Part shown: positions 1-12,419 of the stretch, piece by piece
Layout of the letters: each line of letters starts with the position of its first letter
Position numbering within the stretch: position 1 is the first letter of the stretch
NCBI GenBank assembly: GCA_003864495.1
Contig: ML133400.1
Location: forward strand, 1,418,575 to 1,482,574
Length of the DNA stretch: 64,000 bases
Source of the DNA: Nemopilema nomurai
Lineage: Eukaryota; Cnidaria; Scyphozoa; Rhizostomeae; Rhizostomatidae
Direction: 5' to 3'
Translations under genes and position numbers: made by a program
The notes under the pieces: model-generated
What the model saw: the letters and a program-made list of their open reading frames with translations, nothing else
What the model was told of the DNA's origin: nothing
Databases searched by the model: none

Positions 1-642
1 GATTAGTTTGGAATACCACACGAGCAGTTGCCCCACTTCGCTGAGTTGAAGCTGGTCTGGCGCCCTTTTTTTAAATTTTGCGACCTTTTTAAAGAATTAT
101 TTTGATACCTCTCTGGAAGAAAAAAGAAGCCTCCAGGCACTTCCCCAGTGACAGTTAGAACCTTTGTTGTACGATAATTCTTGCTAAAAAAGAACCTCTT
201 AAAGATGCACATTTGTGTCTAGAAAGTAAAATTCTCTCACTCAATTCAACATCATAGACACATGCTATCTGAACCAATAGTCACCCTTTCTTCCTTCCCT
301 CACCGTCTATCACCAGAGTTTTTGCATGAATCCTCCCCTCCAAAATTTTTCTAAAAATTAATAGTCAATTAGAATCTTCGAACAGTTAATGTATATATTC
401 ACTGTTATGGTACAAGGCAATCATCAAGTGGTGATCTCTTCCTGACTAAGACAAACTCTTTACAGTACGGCTTGAAATCAACTCGATATGTAGGGTCGAA
501 ATTATGAAGCAATCTACTAATCTATTAAAGTAAATATAAGAACTACCTTTTCTAAATATCTGTTAAGAAAATATTTGAGACAATATCTTCTAGAAACTAC
601 TTGAAAGTCAGTGAGCTTTTCCAAAAAGTGTTCTTTAGCCTG
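1..642. other. Intergenic, no gene seen
   Basis: AT-rich DNA upstream of the first MITE. A 69-codon minus-strand frame at 3-212 lacks any recognisable domain and I do not support it as a gene. Confidence 0.4.
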
Positions 643-645
643 TAA

Positions 646-1286
646 AGCTGAATTCACACTGGACGCGTCACGGCGCGGCGCGTCATGACGCTGACCAAAT
701 ATGGTGGGATTAATTTGACGCTATGCGCACGCATCGCGTTTTTCCAGCCTAGCGTCACGATGCGTCAAAGTTAAATAAATTCAACTTTGCCGCGTGCTGA
801 CGCTTCAGAACAATAGAAAACTTCGGGAGTTGAGTCATCGTTCTCTTTCATAACCGGAACCTCAAAGCCCTATAGTTTTAAAACATCACTTAAGTACGGG
901 GACGTAGGTAGCACCTTAATGAACGGGTTTCTTTAAAAGGCACGTTTCCCGAGGACACATTTTCCGACTTTCAGAGGAAAGCTTGTTGTATAAAACTGTT
1001 GATGGAGTGAAAGGGAATTAATCGACGATACAAAACGCCAAAGAGCAACCAAAATAAATGTTTCCTCATTTTTTCAAGGAAAATTTAAGCTCTGGCTTTG
1101 TTTTGTGTTACAAGAACAACAAGGCTGTCTTTGTGATAGGCAGACATTGTGTTGTGAAAGCATCAAAACCGAATGACGCTCCCCGTATGACGCTTTGTGT
1201 GTGAACAGTCCAAATTTTTCCTCGAGTGACGCTTTATAACGCTAGGTGACGCGCCGCACCACGACGCATCCAGTGTGAATTCAGCT
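646..1286. mobile_element. PIF/Harbinger-like MITE with TAA target duplication
   Basis: The ends are inverted copies: AGCTGAATTCACACTGGACG at the left, and its near-complement CCAGTGTGAATTCAGCT at the right. TAA flanks both ends (643-645 and 1287-1289). A three-base TWA duplication is typical of PIF/Harbinger transposons. The 641-bp interior has no long reading frame and many GACGC/GCGTC words. It is therefore a non-autonomous element. The superfamily assignment rests on the duplication size only. Confidence 0.75.
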
Positions 1287-1724
1287 TAAAGTAGTTAAAT
1301 TTAATTCAACGAGAGACCATTTTATTGGAACATTATATTTTATGAGTCAGTTATCAACATAGATTTCAGCACTGTTTATATACCGATAGGCTGCCGGTTT
1401 ACAAAATGAAATGAACATATAATTAAGTGAAATCATAATGGTTTTAATTAGTGATGCTAGACCTAATGTTTTTAATTGTTTCTAGTGTCAATGTCACCCA
1501 TTTCACTAAATTTTAATTAATGTTATTGTTGATGTTGCGTTCTTTTGTTCATTTGTTTATAATTTATGTAGCTAGATTTGTTTTATTATTGTAGAGCTTG
1601 AATTAACTCGGAGTAAAATCAAACTCATTCCTAATAGCTAAATGCTTCATATCCCTTGTGATTGGGATCCTTGCCTGCACGTGTTAGATAAAGAAGGCAG
1701 GTGTAGGGCTTCCCTTCCGTACTT

Positions 1725-1797
1725 TGACGTCATCACGTTCTGTAGGAAAGCGAAACTCGGCCCAGCTTCCCTCTTCCTTTGGTGCTCAAGATGGCTG
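1725..1797 (+). promoter_or_regulatory. UBE2L3 core promoter: CRE and YY1-like start site
   Basis: A perfect palindromic CRE, TGACGTCA, lies at 1725-1732. It is followed by a pyrimidine-rich tract (CTTCCCTCTTCCTTT) and by CAAGATGGCTGC at 1787-1798, which matches the YY1-type motif often found over start codons of housekeeping genes. There is no TATA box. This suggests a TATA-less constitutive promoter with a very short 5'UTR; binding itself is inferred. Confidence 0.5.
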
Positions 1798-4700
1798 CTA
1801 CAAGGAGGTTGATCAAGGTGAGTGGATTTCAGTCTAGATCTCTTCATTATTAGAGTTTTTAGTACGTGTTACCGGCTGAGAAATGGAAGACAGTGGCAGA
1901 CTTCTTCTGACAAGCTCTAAAAAGCATCTTTATTGATGTCTTGGCAAAACCTTTTCTAAATCTCGAGTTACTCGTTGCCAGTCCAAGCATCATTCCCGAG
2001 TTCCGTGCTCCAAATGAGGGCGGCAGCTTGCATTTATCCGTTTGACGGGTACTGTCGTTAGGCCGAAGGCTCTTAGGCGCAAAACGATAAAAAGTTGTTA
2101 ACTTCCTCTCCCCAAACTTTGAGAAACATCAGGTAATTAACTAACGCTTTTTGGTTCCTTTATTAGGCGCAGAATATGATTTTGAATCACTGATAGATCA
2201 TTGTCCTGTTACTTCCTAAGTTATTTTGAATTCTGAGCTGATCGAAAGACGATCATGTAAATTCTTATCAAAGCACTTAAAGAAACAAATGAGTAAATTC
2301 TTAAATATATACTTGATGAATAAATTAACTGCGTAATATACAAAGTATAGGCAAACTACAGATTGAATAGGGCAGATTTGAATGACATATGATTCTGAAC
2401 ATTATTATTTGATTGAAGTAATTACAGACATTGAAATTAATTCTAACTCTTCGTAGAGACAAGGTTTCTATCTCCTAGAAGTGAAGGCTCAAAAAGTGAA
2501 GTCAGACCTCTGCCAGCTCTTAATTTCTACAAATGATGTCATCTCATTCATTTTCCCCTTAACATGACAATCTTTTCTGTGTTTCATTACGGTATTCATT
2601 CATCAACCAAAACTTTGTTTGCAACTTTGTCCACAAAATTTGCAACAGACAAAAAAGGCAGTTTCAATTAATAGTTAAGGATTGCAGATCACAAATTTCA
2701 GCAACCCCCAAGTCACTTGCACTTTATGTGATTATATAAAAGCAAGCTTTGTGCCCAGCTAAAGATCTGGTATAATTTGTTGCAACCGTAGGGTGATTTT
2801 CAATTCTTGCAATCAGATAAAAACCAGGCTTCATGGTTCATCAGGGTTAAAGTTGAAAAAAATTTGCTCTTTTGCCATATCATTTTGCTTTCCATGAGGC
2901 CGGATAAATCGCTTATTCAGACACCTGTTAGGCTTGCTGTGGTATATGTTGTATTTTTATAATCTCAATTCTCCAAAAAATTGTAATTTGCACAAAACAG
3001 TGGACAATAAAAACAGTGTTCCACCATTTAATTTTTCCCAATATTCGAATTTGCGATACAAAACATAGCAAAGAAAAAATCTTTAGTTTTGATGAAATTG
3101 ACGTATGCCTTCTGAGTATTGGGGACTATAGCTTTTTACAGAGTTGTAAAGTATATGATGTGTCAATATACAACTACTGGTTTTATCTAGGATCTCTAGT
3201 TGATAGTTACCATGAGGTGCTTACCTGAATCACCAGTTTAGGACATTAAATGGTTGAAAAACAGAAAAAAACTGCAAAAGCAATAAATTAGGAAAAAATA
3301 AGTTGCAAGACTTGGCTTTGAATACTAAATCTGAAATTAAATAAAGCACATAACCAAATAAATTATCAAAAGCTCTACCAAACACTTTCAATTACAATTA
3401 TGCTTTACAAAGGGTTAAGCTGGTGGCTACACTGAAGTTTTATGACAACGAGGAAAGATATGATGTTTGCATATGTTGCTGAGTAAATTTTGTAGGAAGA
3501 ATCTAGTGTCTGAAAATTTAGCATTCTGTTGCTCATGGTATCTGTTACCTTACAGTAATCCATTACAACTTTTCAAAAACTTAAACCTTAAAATCCAAAA
3601 CTTACCTGTAACCATCGATATCTCAAATTTGCCTGCTGTAAAATTCAAAAAGTTAATTGATGAGTATTTTGAAATTTTTTGTAGAGTATGACAAGAGCCT
3701 TGTTTTAATAACACAATAGGCTTTATCATTCACTAAAATTTTGCAGTTGTTATACAGATTAACAGCTGTTAATCTAAAATATTTTTTGAGGGAACTATGA
3801 TGTCTTGGCTGAAATCAAACATCTAAAATTGTATTCAAAAGTGGAGAAAACATAGTTACTGTATTTCCCTGTGTGTAAGATGCATTTTTGTATAAGACTC
3901 ATCCTTAATTTTGTGTTGAAATTCTAAGAAATTATCTGTTACCCTGTATAAGACTCACCTGTTTTTTCCATTAATTATCATGCTTGCATATTTATGTAAA
4001 ATATTGAACAAACTCAAGAAATCCATGTTTAAAGTAATCTTTTAGATTTTCAGCCTATTCTGGATTATGTTTTTAATATCCTACTGCAAAGAATATTTGG
4101 AGGTACCTGCTTAATCGCTAAACTCTAAGGAAAAACAGAACCATCAATTTGCATTCTTGAAATGTCTCAACCACGCACACTATGATATGCAAGTTGTGTT
4201 AAATAAGGATGCCAAAAAGGTGAGAGGATGGAAGATGATGTAAGGGGTTGTAAGATACTGTTTGCAAATTAATATTTGCCAATAAGTGTTTCTTTATGTG
4301 TTCAACAAATTTTGATGCTTTCATCATTTTAATTTTTATCACCAGAAGCTACATCTTAAGTTAAACTTTGTCTGTATTCACAGCTTACACTCACCATTTC
4401 TCATAAGACAAAAAACCTTTAATGCTTACTGCATCCCTTATCAGTGAAACATTTAGTCTTTGTAATTATCAGTGAATGTTTAATATTTTCATTTGAGCGG
4501 GTTCCTGCTGTTATTGGCTTACTTTTCACCAAACACATTAAAGTGTAGGTGAAAGAGTGGAAAGGTGATGGGATAGGATAGGATGGCAAGGATTTACAAG
4601 TTTACATTGATATGGCTAGATATTAGACATTGATAATAGCATCATTTATTCTTCATTTAGTATTTTTTTATAGTCACAACAATCTGTAGTTTATATTTTG

Positions 4701-7613
4701 GATAATTTTCACCTTAAACAAGTTTAGTTTTTAGAGTGCTAAAACTCCTACCAACTTGAACATCACTACCAAAAGGTTTAAACATCACTACCCAATTTTA
4801 TAGTTTTCTGATATACTCTGCTAATGAGCCATTTTCCAAATGCCTAGTTACACCTCTAGAAAAGGTTCTTTTGCAAATGTTCTTTGATTTCGTTTGATAA
4901 TGCACTAGCTAGGCCACTCTTACAAGATTTCAGAAGGTCAGTGATATTTGGTCATTGTCTGACAAACATGAAGTTTGTTTGTCGCAAAACCTTCAAGAGT
5001 TTATACTTCACCTTTGTTTTCACTTTAGACTCAGAATTAAGCCACCAATTTAAAAATGGCCCTAGAATTGTAAATTCATTAGGAATCTCAAGTTTCTGAT
5101 AAATACTCTATTTTTTTGTGTCGTGGAAGCAAATTTCGGAAAATGAAACTTGACCGCGTGACGTAGTCAGTCAGATTCCCAAACATATTTTGTTGATGGA
5201 GATAGCTACGGGGTGGCGGTCATACCACTTAACTTTGAACCACGTATCGGAAAACGCGAGGAAAGATGGGACCTTTAAATTCATCAGGATCAAGCAAAAA
5301 ATACGGCGATGATGAAAATGAGATGGAATTAGAGGAAAATGGTCGAATCTGGAATACTGAAAATGATGTCTTTTTCTTTTTGCGGGAAGTGCTGTACCAG
5401 CATCAAATGGCCATGAATACCATGAAGTCGTGTGATCCCTCAAACGATATACCAAAGAAATGCCGACTTAAACTGAAGCATTTTCGTTTATTTTGTGCAA
5501 TCTAGACCTTTGGAAAAGTTCCGCTTTATAGAAAATTTTGGTACCATAACTTGCCCCCGGCGCTTTCGCCCGTATTGTCAGCGGCACCCATAGGCCAAAT
5601 GCCGCCTCTTACAATTTAGAAGCATTTCAAATTCCTCTTGCGAGAGATGACGTTTATACAAAAAGCTGCATGTTGTTAGCATGCCTTTTAAATGTATTTT
5701 TGTTTATTTTGGAACGACATTGGGACTAATTCCACTTTTAATTCAACAGGAGCTGAATGACATAAAAAGTTCTGGACTAAAACTGTTCAGACAAATTCAA
5801 GTCGATGAAGCAAATATTCTTTATTGGCAGGGATTAATTGTGCCAGTAAGTCTTTTAACATTTGTTTTAAATAAAATTCAACATGGACTTTTCCATATTG
5901 TTTTATACTTTGCATTTTTTGCTGTTCCCTGTCATTCGTTGCCTTCAGTCCTCTAAGAGAATGCACATATTCCTGGGAAATTACTAATGTAAATGGTTTT
6001 ACGTTGCAAAATAAAATAATTTGCTTGTCACTTACTAAGCTCCGTTTCTATCACACCTTATGATTTATTCCTTTTCCATATTGGTTTTATTTCCATATTT
6101 AAATAATTGTTGAATTTCTTTCAGGACAAGGCTCCATACAATAAGGGTGCTTTTAAAATAGAAATCAATTTTCCCGCAGAGTATCCTTTTAAGCCACCAA
6201 AGGTAAGCTATTTTGGCATGTAGTTTCTTTGCTAAGAAGAGTTACCTGATGGCCCTATATTTCCAAATGTTCCCTTGCCCGGCGCATTGCCTAATTTCTT
6301 TCCCATTATTTGAGTCAAGGATAATCTGATTTGTCGACTTTAGAAGAGATAACGAAGCAATCCCATCTTAATACTTTTGGCTGATGATTTATTCAAAGAA
6401 CACTATTAAAGAAGACTTTGTATATTATGATACCTGACTCAACCAGAAGCAAAATTCTATCGAACATGCTGCAGCAGTATTTGTCCGCAATACTTCTATT
6501 ATTGAATAGTGCAAAACCGTGTTTCTTCACTGAATATTAATCTTGGCGTCTGTAGACGAAGCTGGGTTGCGGTCGAGCTTTCTCAATTCCATAGGCAAGG
6601 ACTGCCCTCGTCTGGTTACGACAGCTCAAAGCTATAGAAACCCAATTTGCTTGCTTTTATGCTTTCAAGATTGCACACACTTTTAATATTGAGATAATTA
6701 TTGTGTTGTTGCCTTACGTTTCATAGGTAACGGTCAAAACAAAATTTACCATCCAATTATAATCTTTTTCATAGGTTACATTCAAAACTAAAATTTATCA
6801 TCCTAATGTTGACGAGAAGGGCCAAGTCTGTTTACCCATAATTAGCCCTGAGAATTGGAAACCTGCCACCAAGACGGAGCAAGGTTCGTCTTAATCATTA
6901 TTCCTTTTTTCATGACTGTTTTACATGACTGTTTTACATTTTGCCCAAACATTGTATGCCCGACTGGATCCGGTTTCAAAGTAGAAGTGTTTGGAGAAAT
7001 TCGTTCAGACCCACGTGACATGGTACAATAGTCTCGCTTTTGATGAACTGGCGAATTCTGGAAATTTTTAAATGGAGTTTCTGTGCTGTTAATGCAAGAA
7101 ATTAAGTGCGTAAACAAGTTACTATTACCAAAAACTTGAAACCAGAAGTCTTGTTCGAGATACCAGACCATTGCCGTCTGCGGTTAATGAAGAAATTGCA
7201 ACAGCTGGCAATTCTCTTCCCCCTTAAACAAAGCTATTTTGTCATGTTTTTTTTTCTTTTTGAACATCCTGCTATTGCTGATAATGGTCCCTTTAAATGT
7301 GTTGTCAGATTAGAAATAGCATATCTCATGTAAGTGGCTGTTGATGCAAGCCATCGAGTAAATGCAGCCCCATGTAGCGTCTTGGCAAAACTCTTTCGTT
7401 CTGGCATTTAACTCACTGTAAATTCAATGCTGATTCGAATTATTTTGTGTGTAAACAGTTATTCAAGCACTGGTTGCCTTGGTGCATGACCCGGAGCCAG
7501 AACATCCACTGCGCGCTGATCTTGCGGAGGAGTACACTAAAAATCGAAGTAAGTACGACAAGAATGCAGAGGAGTTCACCAAAAAATATGCGGAGAAGCG
7601 ACCTTCTGAATAG
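1791..7613 (+). CDS. UBE2L3: Ubiquitin-conjugating enzyme E2 L3 (UbcH7), five exons
   Basis: Exons are 1791-1817, 5750-5845, 6125-6202, 6775-6883 and 7459-7613, all with GT-AG introns and continuous phase. They encode 154 residues, the usual length of UBE2L3. This E2 takes ubiquitin from E1 onto a cysteine and passes it to HECT and RBR E3 ligases in cytosol and nucleus. The catalytic cysteine is Cys86 in GQVCLP. Phe63 (YPFKPPK), which contacts the E3, is present. Pro117 and His119 (EPEHP) are also present; they mark this cysteine-only E2 that cannot discharge to lysine. The N-terminus is MAATRRLIK. Intron 1 is 3.9 kb and carries an unrelated short reading frame. A partial copy of the exon 4 start lies just upstream of exon 4. 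A possible AATAAA signal is at 8416-8421, giving an 800-nt 3'UTR. Identification is firm. Confidence 0.96.
5266..5505 (+). CDS. Hypothetical 79-aa frame inside UBE2L3 intron 1
   Basis: This ATG-to-stop frame begins [19 protein letters not shown] and has an acidic N-terminal part, a hydrophobic FFFLREVL stretch and a basic [11 protein letters not shown] tail. I recognise no family. A CGTGACGTAG element about 110 bases upstream resembles a CRE half site, and the local DNA is less AT-rich than the rest of the intron. It could be a nested small gene, a retroposed fragment or chance. No splice donor or polyadenylation signal supports it strongly. Confidence 0.25.
   Translation: MGPLNSSGSSKKYGDDENEMELEENGRIWNTENDVFFFLREVLYQHQMAMNTMKSCDPSNDIPKKCRLKLKHFRLFCAI
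6721..6762 (+). pseudogene. Degenerate partial copy of UBE2L3 exon 4 start
   Basis: TTTCATAG followed by GTAACGGTCAAAACAAAATT at 6719-6746 copies the true acceptor and exon start at 6767-6794 (TTTTTCATAG, GTTACATTCAAAACTAAAATT). The copy lacks one T, so its frame shifts and reaches TAA after eleven codons. It ends only 12-15 bases before the real acceptor. It looks like a local tandem duplication of the splice acceptor. If used in splicing it would truncate the enzyme before Cys86. Confidence 0.75.
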
Positions 7614-9480
7614 AACAAAGAATTAGCATTATGGCCTTTGTAATATTCCAGCAGAAGGGACAAGGACAAAACTTTTGTACCATGTTTGGTTGTATTTGTC
7701 AACATGTAGCAAATAATCTAATAGGCGATGACGACGGCAAACAAATTTTAAACAGTTACTGTTTAAGCAGGCCTTAGGATGGTCTGTTAGTTGATTCTTT
7801 TGCAAAAGACAATCCACTTAGACAAAATTAATTATGTCCCAATTTAGTTTTTCTTTCGTCTGTAACTTTCCTGTTTTAGAATAGAAGTCTTTGAAGCACT
7901 AGCGCATAGTTGTGGAAAGCTGTTGAAATGAGCACTATCTTGTTACTCATATTAACATTTCTTAATCGTTCGTTCATGCTTTGCAAATCTGTAGAGACTA
8001 CTGTCCAGATGGCGTCTTGTGAATTCTAAATAGTTCTAGAGATAGACAGCGTCCAGAAACATTTATTACCTTCGCCCGGCTGCAATTGGTAAAATGCAAG
8101 CCAACTCGAAACAAAATTATTTCTCACCATCACTTTCATTGTTTATATCAGAATTACCAAAAAACAGGCAAAACCTTCCTCTGGTTCCCAGCCGTCGAGC
8201 CGTCAATTTTTCTGGACTCTGAAGATAGAATGCTTTACTAGGGAGCTATGAAGAACTTGAGCTTGTAAAATTTCAGATCTTGTCATGTGATTTAACATGA
8301 GCATTTCGCCTGCAAGGGATGTCACAAATTTCGTTTTCAGCATTGACATATCAAATTCATATCCATGGCTCATATCCAAACTGCCTCTGCGTGTTTGCGC
8401 TGCAGCCTTTTCATAAATAAAAACTACCCTGATGCGAATTTTTTAGTTATAATCATGACATCAATAGAAAATCATCTTACTAAAGGTCTAACTAAGGTCA
8501 AAAAAACTTAATTGTTTCTCGCGACTTAATGGTCTCGATCGCTACATTAGGTCCTTCAACGATATCAAAGTTCATTCTAAGAAACAAATTCAGCCCTAAT
8601 GTGAAAAACAAGAATTGTTCATGTTTCAAAAAGCAAGCTCCTAGCCCTACAAAAGTTGATATTTTGAAAACAATTTTGAAATCCTGATCCTGAAAATGTC
8701 ATCAAAACGTCTGTTTTTGAATAAAAAGCTAAGGTTCCAATCTTACAAGCAGACAATTTTCCAGCGCAATCTGTTCAAAATCTTTCATTTAAGGCTGTAC
8801 TTTCTCTACCTCGAAACAGTATCGCCATCTTACCAATCAGACTACATAATTTTTGGACAAAACTTTTAAGTTTTTAAGATGACTTATGACTTTTTTAAGA
8901 TGATTCCATTTCTGAATTGATTCCATGAAGTCCAGAAAGCAATAGTTTTTGGACGATTGACTTTATTTTGGGCAAAACATAGGTTGCAGCCTTTTCAAAG
9001 CACTGTCTTTTCCAAAATTACATTTTCTAATGGTGTTAACCGAAATGAGTTCAAAGTTACCTGATTTGATTTCAGTAAAATTCTGAACCATCAAAAAGGC
9101 TCAGTCTAGGCATTTACCTTAGACTTTTCTTCAAGATTTACTTTTTAAAAAAAGCTACGACCTTTAAAATTCAATTCTTTTACTCAAATCAAAGTCTGAA
9201 GCAACATTATGTGAAAGGCGTATGACCGATTTTTGGGACAAAACCAATATACACTAGCAAAAAGGTCTTCCTTGTTAAACACTTTGGACCAAGCTGTGCC
9301 TTTTTGTTTACTAGAGGGAGTTCGTTCAAGTTTTTTAGAGAGTGCTTTTGTAGAATGAACTGATTTCTCACTTTTTCCCAAAAGCCAATGTTCACTATAG
9401 TCAGAAGTCTAGAAGCGTCTAGAAGTTTCTTTAATAGACGTCTTGGCCCTGCCATTATGATGAATTGACTATTTATTTTA
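7614..9480. other. UBE2L3 3'UTR and intergenic DNA
   Basis: The first 800 bases may be the UBE2L3 3'UTR, ending near an AATAAA at 8416. The remainder is AT-rich; minus-strand frames of 65-99 codons at 9184-9506 have no recognisable domain. I see no gene here. Confidence 0.4.
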
Positions 9481-9650
9481 ACCAAAATCCATTCATTTTG
9501 ATCCAAATCAATTCATTTTGAACCAAAATTCTTTCATTTTGAAACAAAATCCAGTCATTTTGAGCCAAAATCAATTCATTTTGAACCAAATCAATTCATT
9601 TTAAACCCAAATCCAGGCATTTTGAACCATATCCATTCCTTTTAACCAAA
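9481..9650. repeat. 21-bp minisatellite, about eight units
   Basis: Tandem, degenerate units have the consensus CCAAAATCAATTCATTTTGA. Units vary by one-base indels and substitutions (ATTCATTTTG, TTTCATTTTG, AGTCATTTTG, AGGCATTTTG). The array decays at its right edge. No coding role is seen. Confidence 0.85.
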
Positions 9651-10060
9651 AAACTCTCAATAGTGGCATGTGTTATTGCTAATTTCATACGTTCATGGAA
9701 GGGAAGCCATTTTAATCGAAATTTTTTCTGTCACCGCATTGCGTAGCATGGTCAAAAGATTGTAAGAAGCTTCATTTTCCTTGAATTGGTTGTCTGGTTT
9801 AGTTTCTTGCATCTGCTCTCTAAAGAGCACGTGTCTTTTCTCATTGAAACCAACGGGGCCAGGATGTAATGTACAAGAAATTCATGCCTTGAACCTGAAC
9901 CAAAGAAAAAACTGAACCAAATATTGAAGTTTTGCGGTATCAATATAAGTAAGTTAATAAGAAATATGAATACTGCAAGAAACTTTAGTATATAGTACTG
10001 AATCTGTAGAAAACAGTTTAAAACAAGTCTTTTCGCTTTGCAAAAAGACAAGCTTTCTCC
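9651..10060. other. Intergenic, no gene seen
   Basis: AT-rich DNA between the minisatellite and a retroelement fragment. A 99-codon minus frame at 9752-10051 is hydrophobic (FLAVFIFLINLLILI) but shows no family features and is probably chance. Confidence 0.35.
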
Positions 10061-10360
10061 TCACACTGTCCACGTGTTGATTCTCTTCTGGACCGCTGTA
10101 GCCGAGCGATGTCTCACCCACTTCTCGAGCTCAATATTCCTGTCCTCTCGGGACCTAGAACCTCTAATACAAATAACTGCAGTTCTCAGTAAACAAAAAC
10201 TCAGCTTTCTTTTGATCCAAGCAGAGGTTTCCCTGACATTTTGGTGATGTTTTTCCGCAATTAGTTTCGACATATGTTGGAAAAATTTCCTCGTTTCAAT
10301 GCTCACACCACCATTGCATGAGAAAATCAAAGGGGTAAAAGTTCCGTTTTCCTGATCCAT
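10061..10360 (-). pseudogene. Retroelement C-terminal fragment
   Basis: The 99-residue frame contains NGTFTPLIFSCNGG, a run of about 40 residues leading to KRKLSFCLLRTAVICIRGSR, and a charged tail. The pattern xGTFTPLVF...GG...LSFxLLRSAxxCxRGSR recurs at the C-terminus of many invertebrate reverse-transcriptase-containing mobile element proteins. Only this end is present; no reverse transcriptase motifs are found upstream on the minus strand. I infer a truncated retroelement. The exact clade cannot be told from the tail alone. Confidence 0.55.
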
Positions 10361-12286
10361 AACAACCTGGTTATATTTTCTCTATTTCGCCAGCTCCATA
10401 GATCTGAAGGTTGCAGCTAAGGTTTTACAGCGATAGCTAGGAGCGAAAGGGTAAAATACCCTTGCATCAACAAATGCTCTTTGCATGCCAAAAACCTCTT
10501 GCACTTGCACCAGCACGCAATTCTATCCTATTCTCGGATTGTTGTAAACATGGTCCCTTGCACACATCCTTGCATACAGTTGACAACAAATCAACAGTGA
10601 GATCCCTCATTTCATTATGACGGAGGGAGACAAAGCCCCCAATCTTGCAAGAAAGAGCATGATCGACGTTAAACTTTACCTAACTGATTTCAACAACTTG
10701 AATAGTTGTTTTCTGCTGTAGGTTCCGTTCCTCTGTTCGATTTGCATGTCAATGTACCAAGGCCGATACACCGAATTTTTCTCTGAATGCGCAGCGAAGG
10801 AGGTGAAGCTGGGCTGTTTCTCCCACTGTCTTCCTTTGTTTTTCAACTCAACTACGTCACGAAATAAGCAGTGAATCCCTTCCGCCCAATTCAAATCAGC
10901 GCACTGAATTTCATGAATATATTAACCTGAAAATTAATCTCGTTTTGGGGCTTCATAGATGGCTTCACGTTGAGGAAAACAGGGAAGTATGGCCAATGCA
11001 AATTACCTAGCTAACGAAAGCTCCAAGAACTTGGACTAGTTATTGGATCAGGTTTTTATATTTTACGAACAATAATAAAGGTATTGGCACTATTATGGCT
11101 TTTTCAAGTCAACCTCTGATGTAAACTTCTTATGTGGCAGCTTCACTGAATGAGTGATTCGGCCTAAAATAACCTCCCCTTTCAGTAAGGTATTTCACAG
11201 TCCTATCAGTATCATGTTTAGAATGTTTTTGAACTATTATGTTTGTTGTTTGAAATTGTCTTCTGCCACCTCTTGTTTTCAAACCCTTGCGATCCATCTG
11301 TAAAGGGACGCCATATTATGATTTGTTGATGATTTTAGTGCTACGCAGGGCATTTTTTAAGCATTTTTGAGTGGTGGGGCATTTTTCTTAAAGACCCACA
11401 CTTATACACTACCAGAAATGACGTAGAAAATGACACAGAACTCTTCGGATTGGCGCTTGAGATTGTGATATATACTGAACTATTTTAGCGTTGAGACTTT
11501 TGCCTCCAAGATATGACACAGCCGTAAGTCCTCGAATAATACCCAGGGACTTATTTCGCAAAAAAAAATATTTCAGGGTGGGGGCTTATTCGAGGGGGAA
11601 GCTTACTCGGGGGTGGGGACTTATTTGTTGACAGCAAGAAACACTACCAGCACTGATGGCTATTATGGTAAAAATGTGCTAAAAACACGAGAAACGACGG
11701 GATATATTAATTTCAAGGCAATATCTCAGCCTGAGTAGAGCTGAGAAATGCAAGAAAACACTAAGATTTTGGGACATTGGGCAATGAATCGAGTTAAAGG
11801 TGGATAAATGAGAAATATAGTGATATAAAGATTGCTATCAACATCGATTGAGCCCCCAAATTTGTTACCAACCTATTGAAACATCGGTTACTTTTATGTC
11901 TAAGGGCCACAAAATGGCCGATATTTGGGGCAAATGTAGCATTTCTCTCTTCAGTGGTGGGGAAACTCGTGGGGCAATCCCCCCAACACTCAGTGTGTTA
12001 AAAAATGCCTCGGTGCTACGTATTCGGGGCAAAGGCTGATTGGCCTAGCCCACAAGTTGGTTCACAAGCATCAACTTCTCTGTCGTAAGAAAAACGTAAC
12101 ACATTTCACTATTGTAAGCCTACAATTTTGCAGCCTGGGTTTGACAAATTCACTATGATTCCAGCACAAGTTATTCAAATCTTTTCACCCCAGCTAGGTT
12201 CCCTGGCTCTCTTCTATGCCACGCCCAACCAGGCCTTTTTGGCGAAAGTGAGTACCCTATAAAAAAGATTCACGCTACGCCGGAAA
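10361..12286. other. Intergenic with a CCTCGAATAA-type repeat fragment
   Basis: No gene recognised. At 11523-11625 the sequence GTAAGTCCTCGAATAATACC followed by GGGGGCTTATTCGAGGGGG resembles the terminal and internal parts of the MITE at 22960-23282, and is probably a truncated relative. The 72-codon minus frame at 10676-10894 has no recognisable domain. Confidence 0.4.
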
Positions 12287-12419
12287 CGATTGATTTCTAA
12301 ACTAATTTCGCAGGCATTGTAGTACGCAGCGCAGGTGTTTCAATACTTCAAAGTTGCAGTATGTCCATGAATTTCGATGGCACAATTTTCGGAAACGCCG
12401 CACACAGCAGCTGTACAAA
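12287..12419. repeat. 133-bp direct repeat, copy 1
   Basis: The segment starting CGATTGATTTCTAAACTAAT and ending CACACAGCAGCTGTACAAA recurs at 13678-13810 with about ten differences. The copies are 1.39 kb apart in the same orientation. They could be long-terminal-repeat remnants, a duplicated regulatory block, or part of a dispersed repeat family. Confidence 0.8.

Noticed and set aside
3016..3691. Frames of 70-74 codons in UBE2L3 intron 1
   Set aside because: AT-rich composition, no splice context or recognisable domain.
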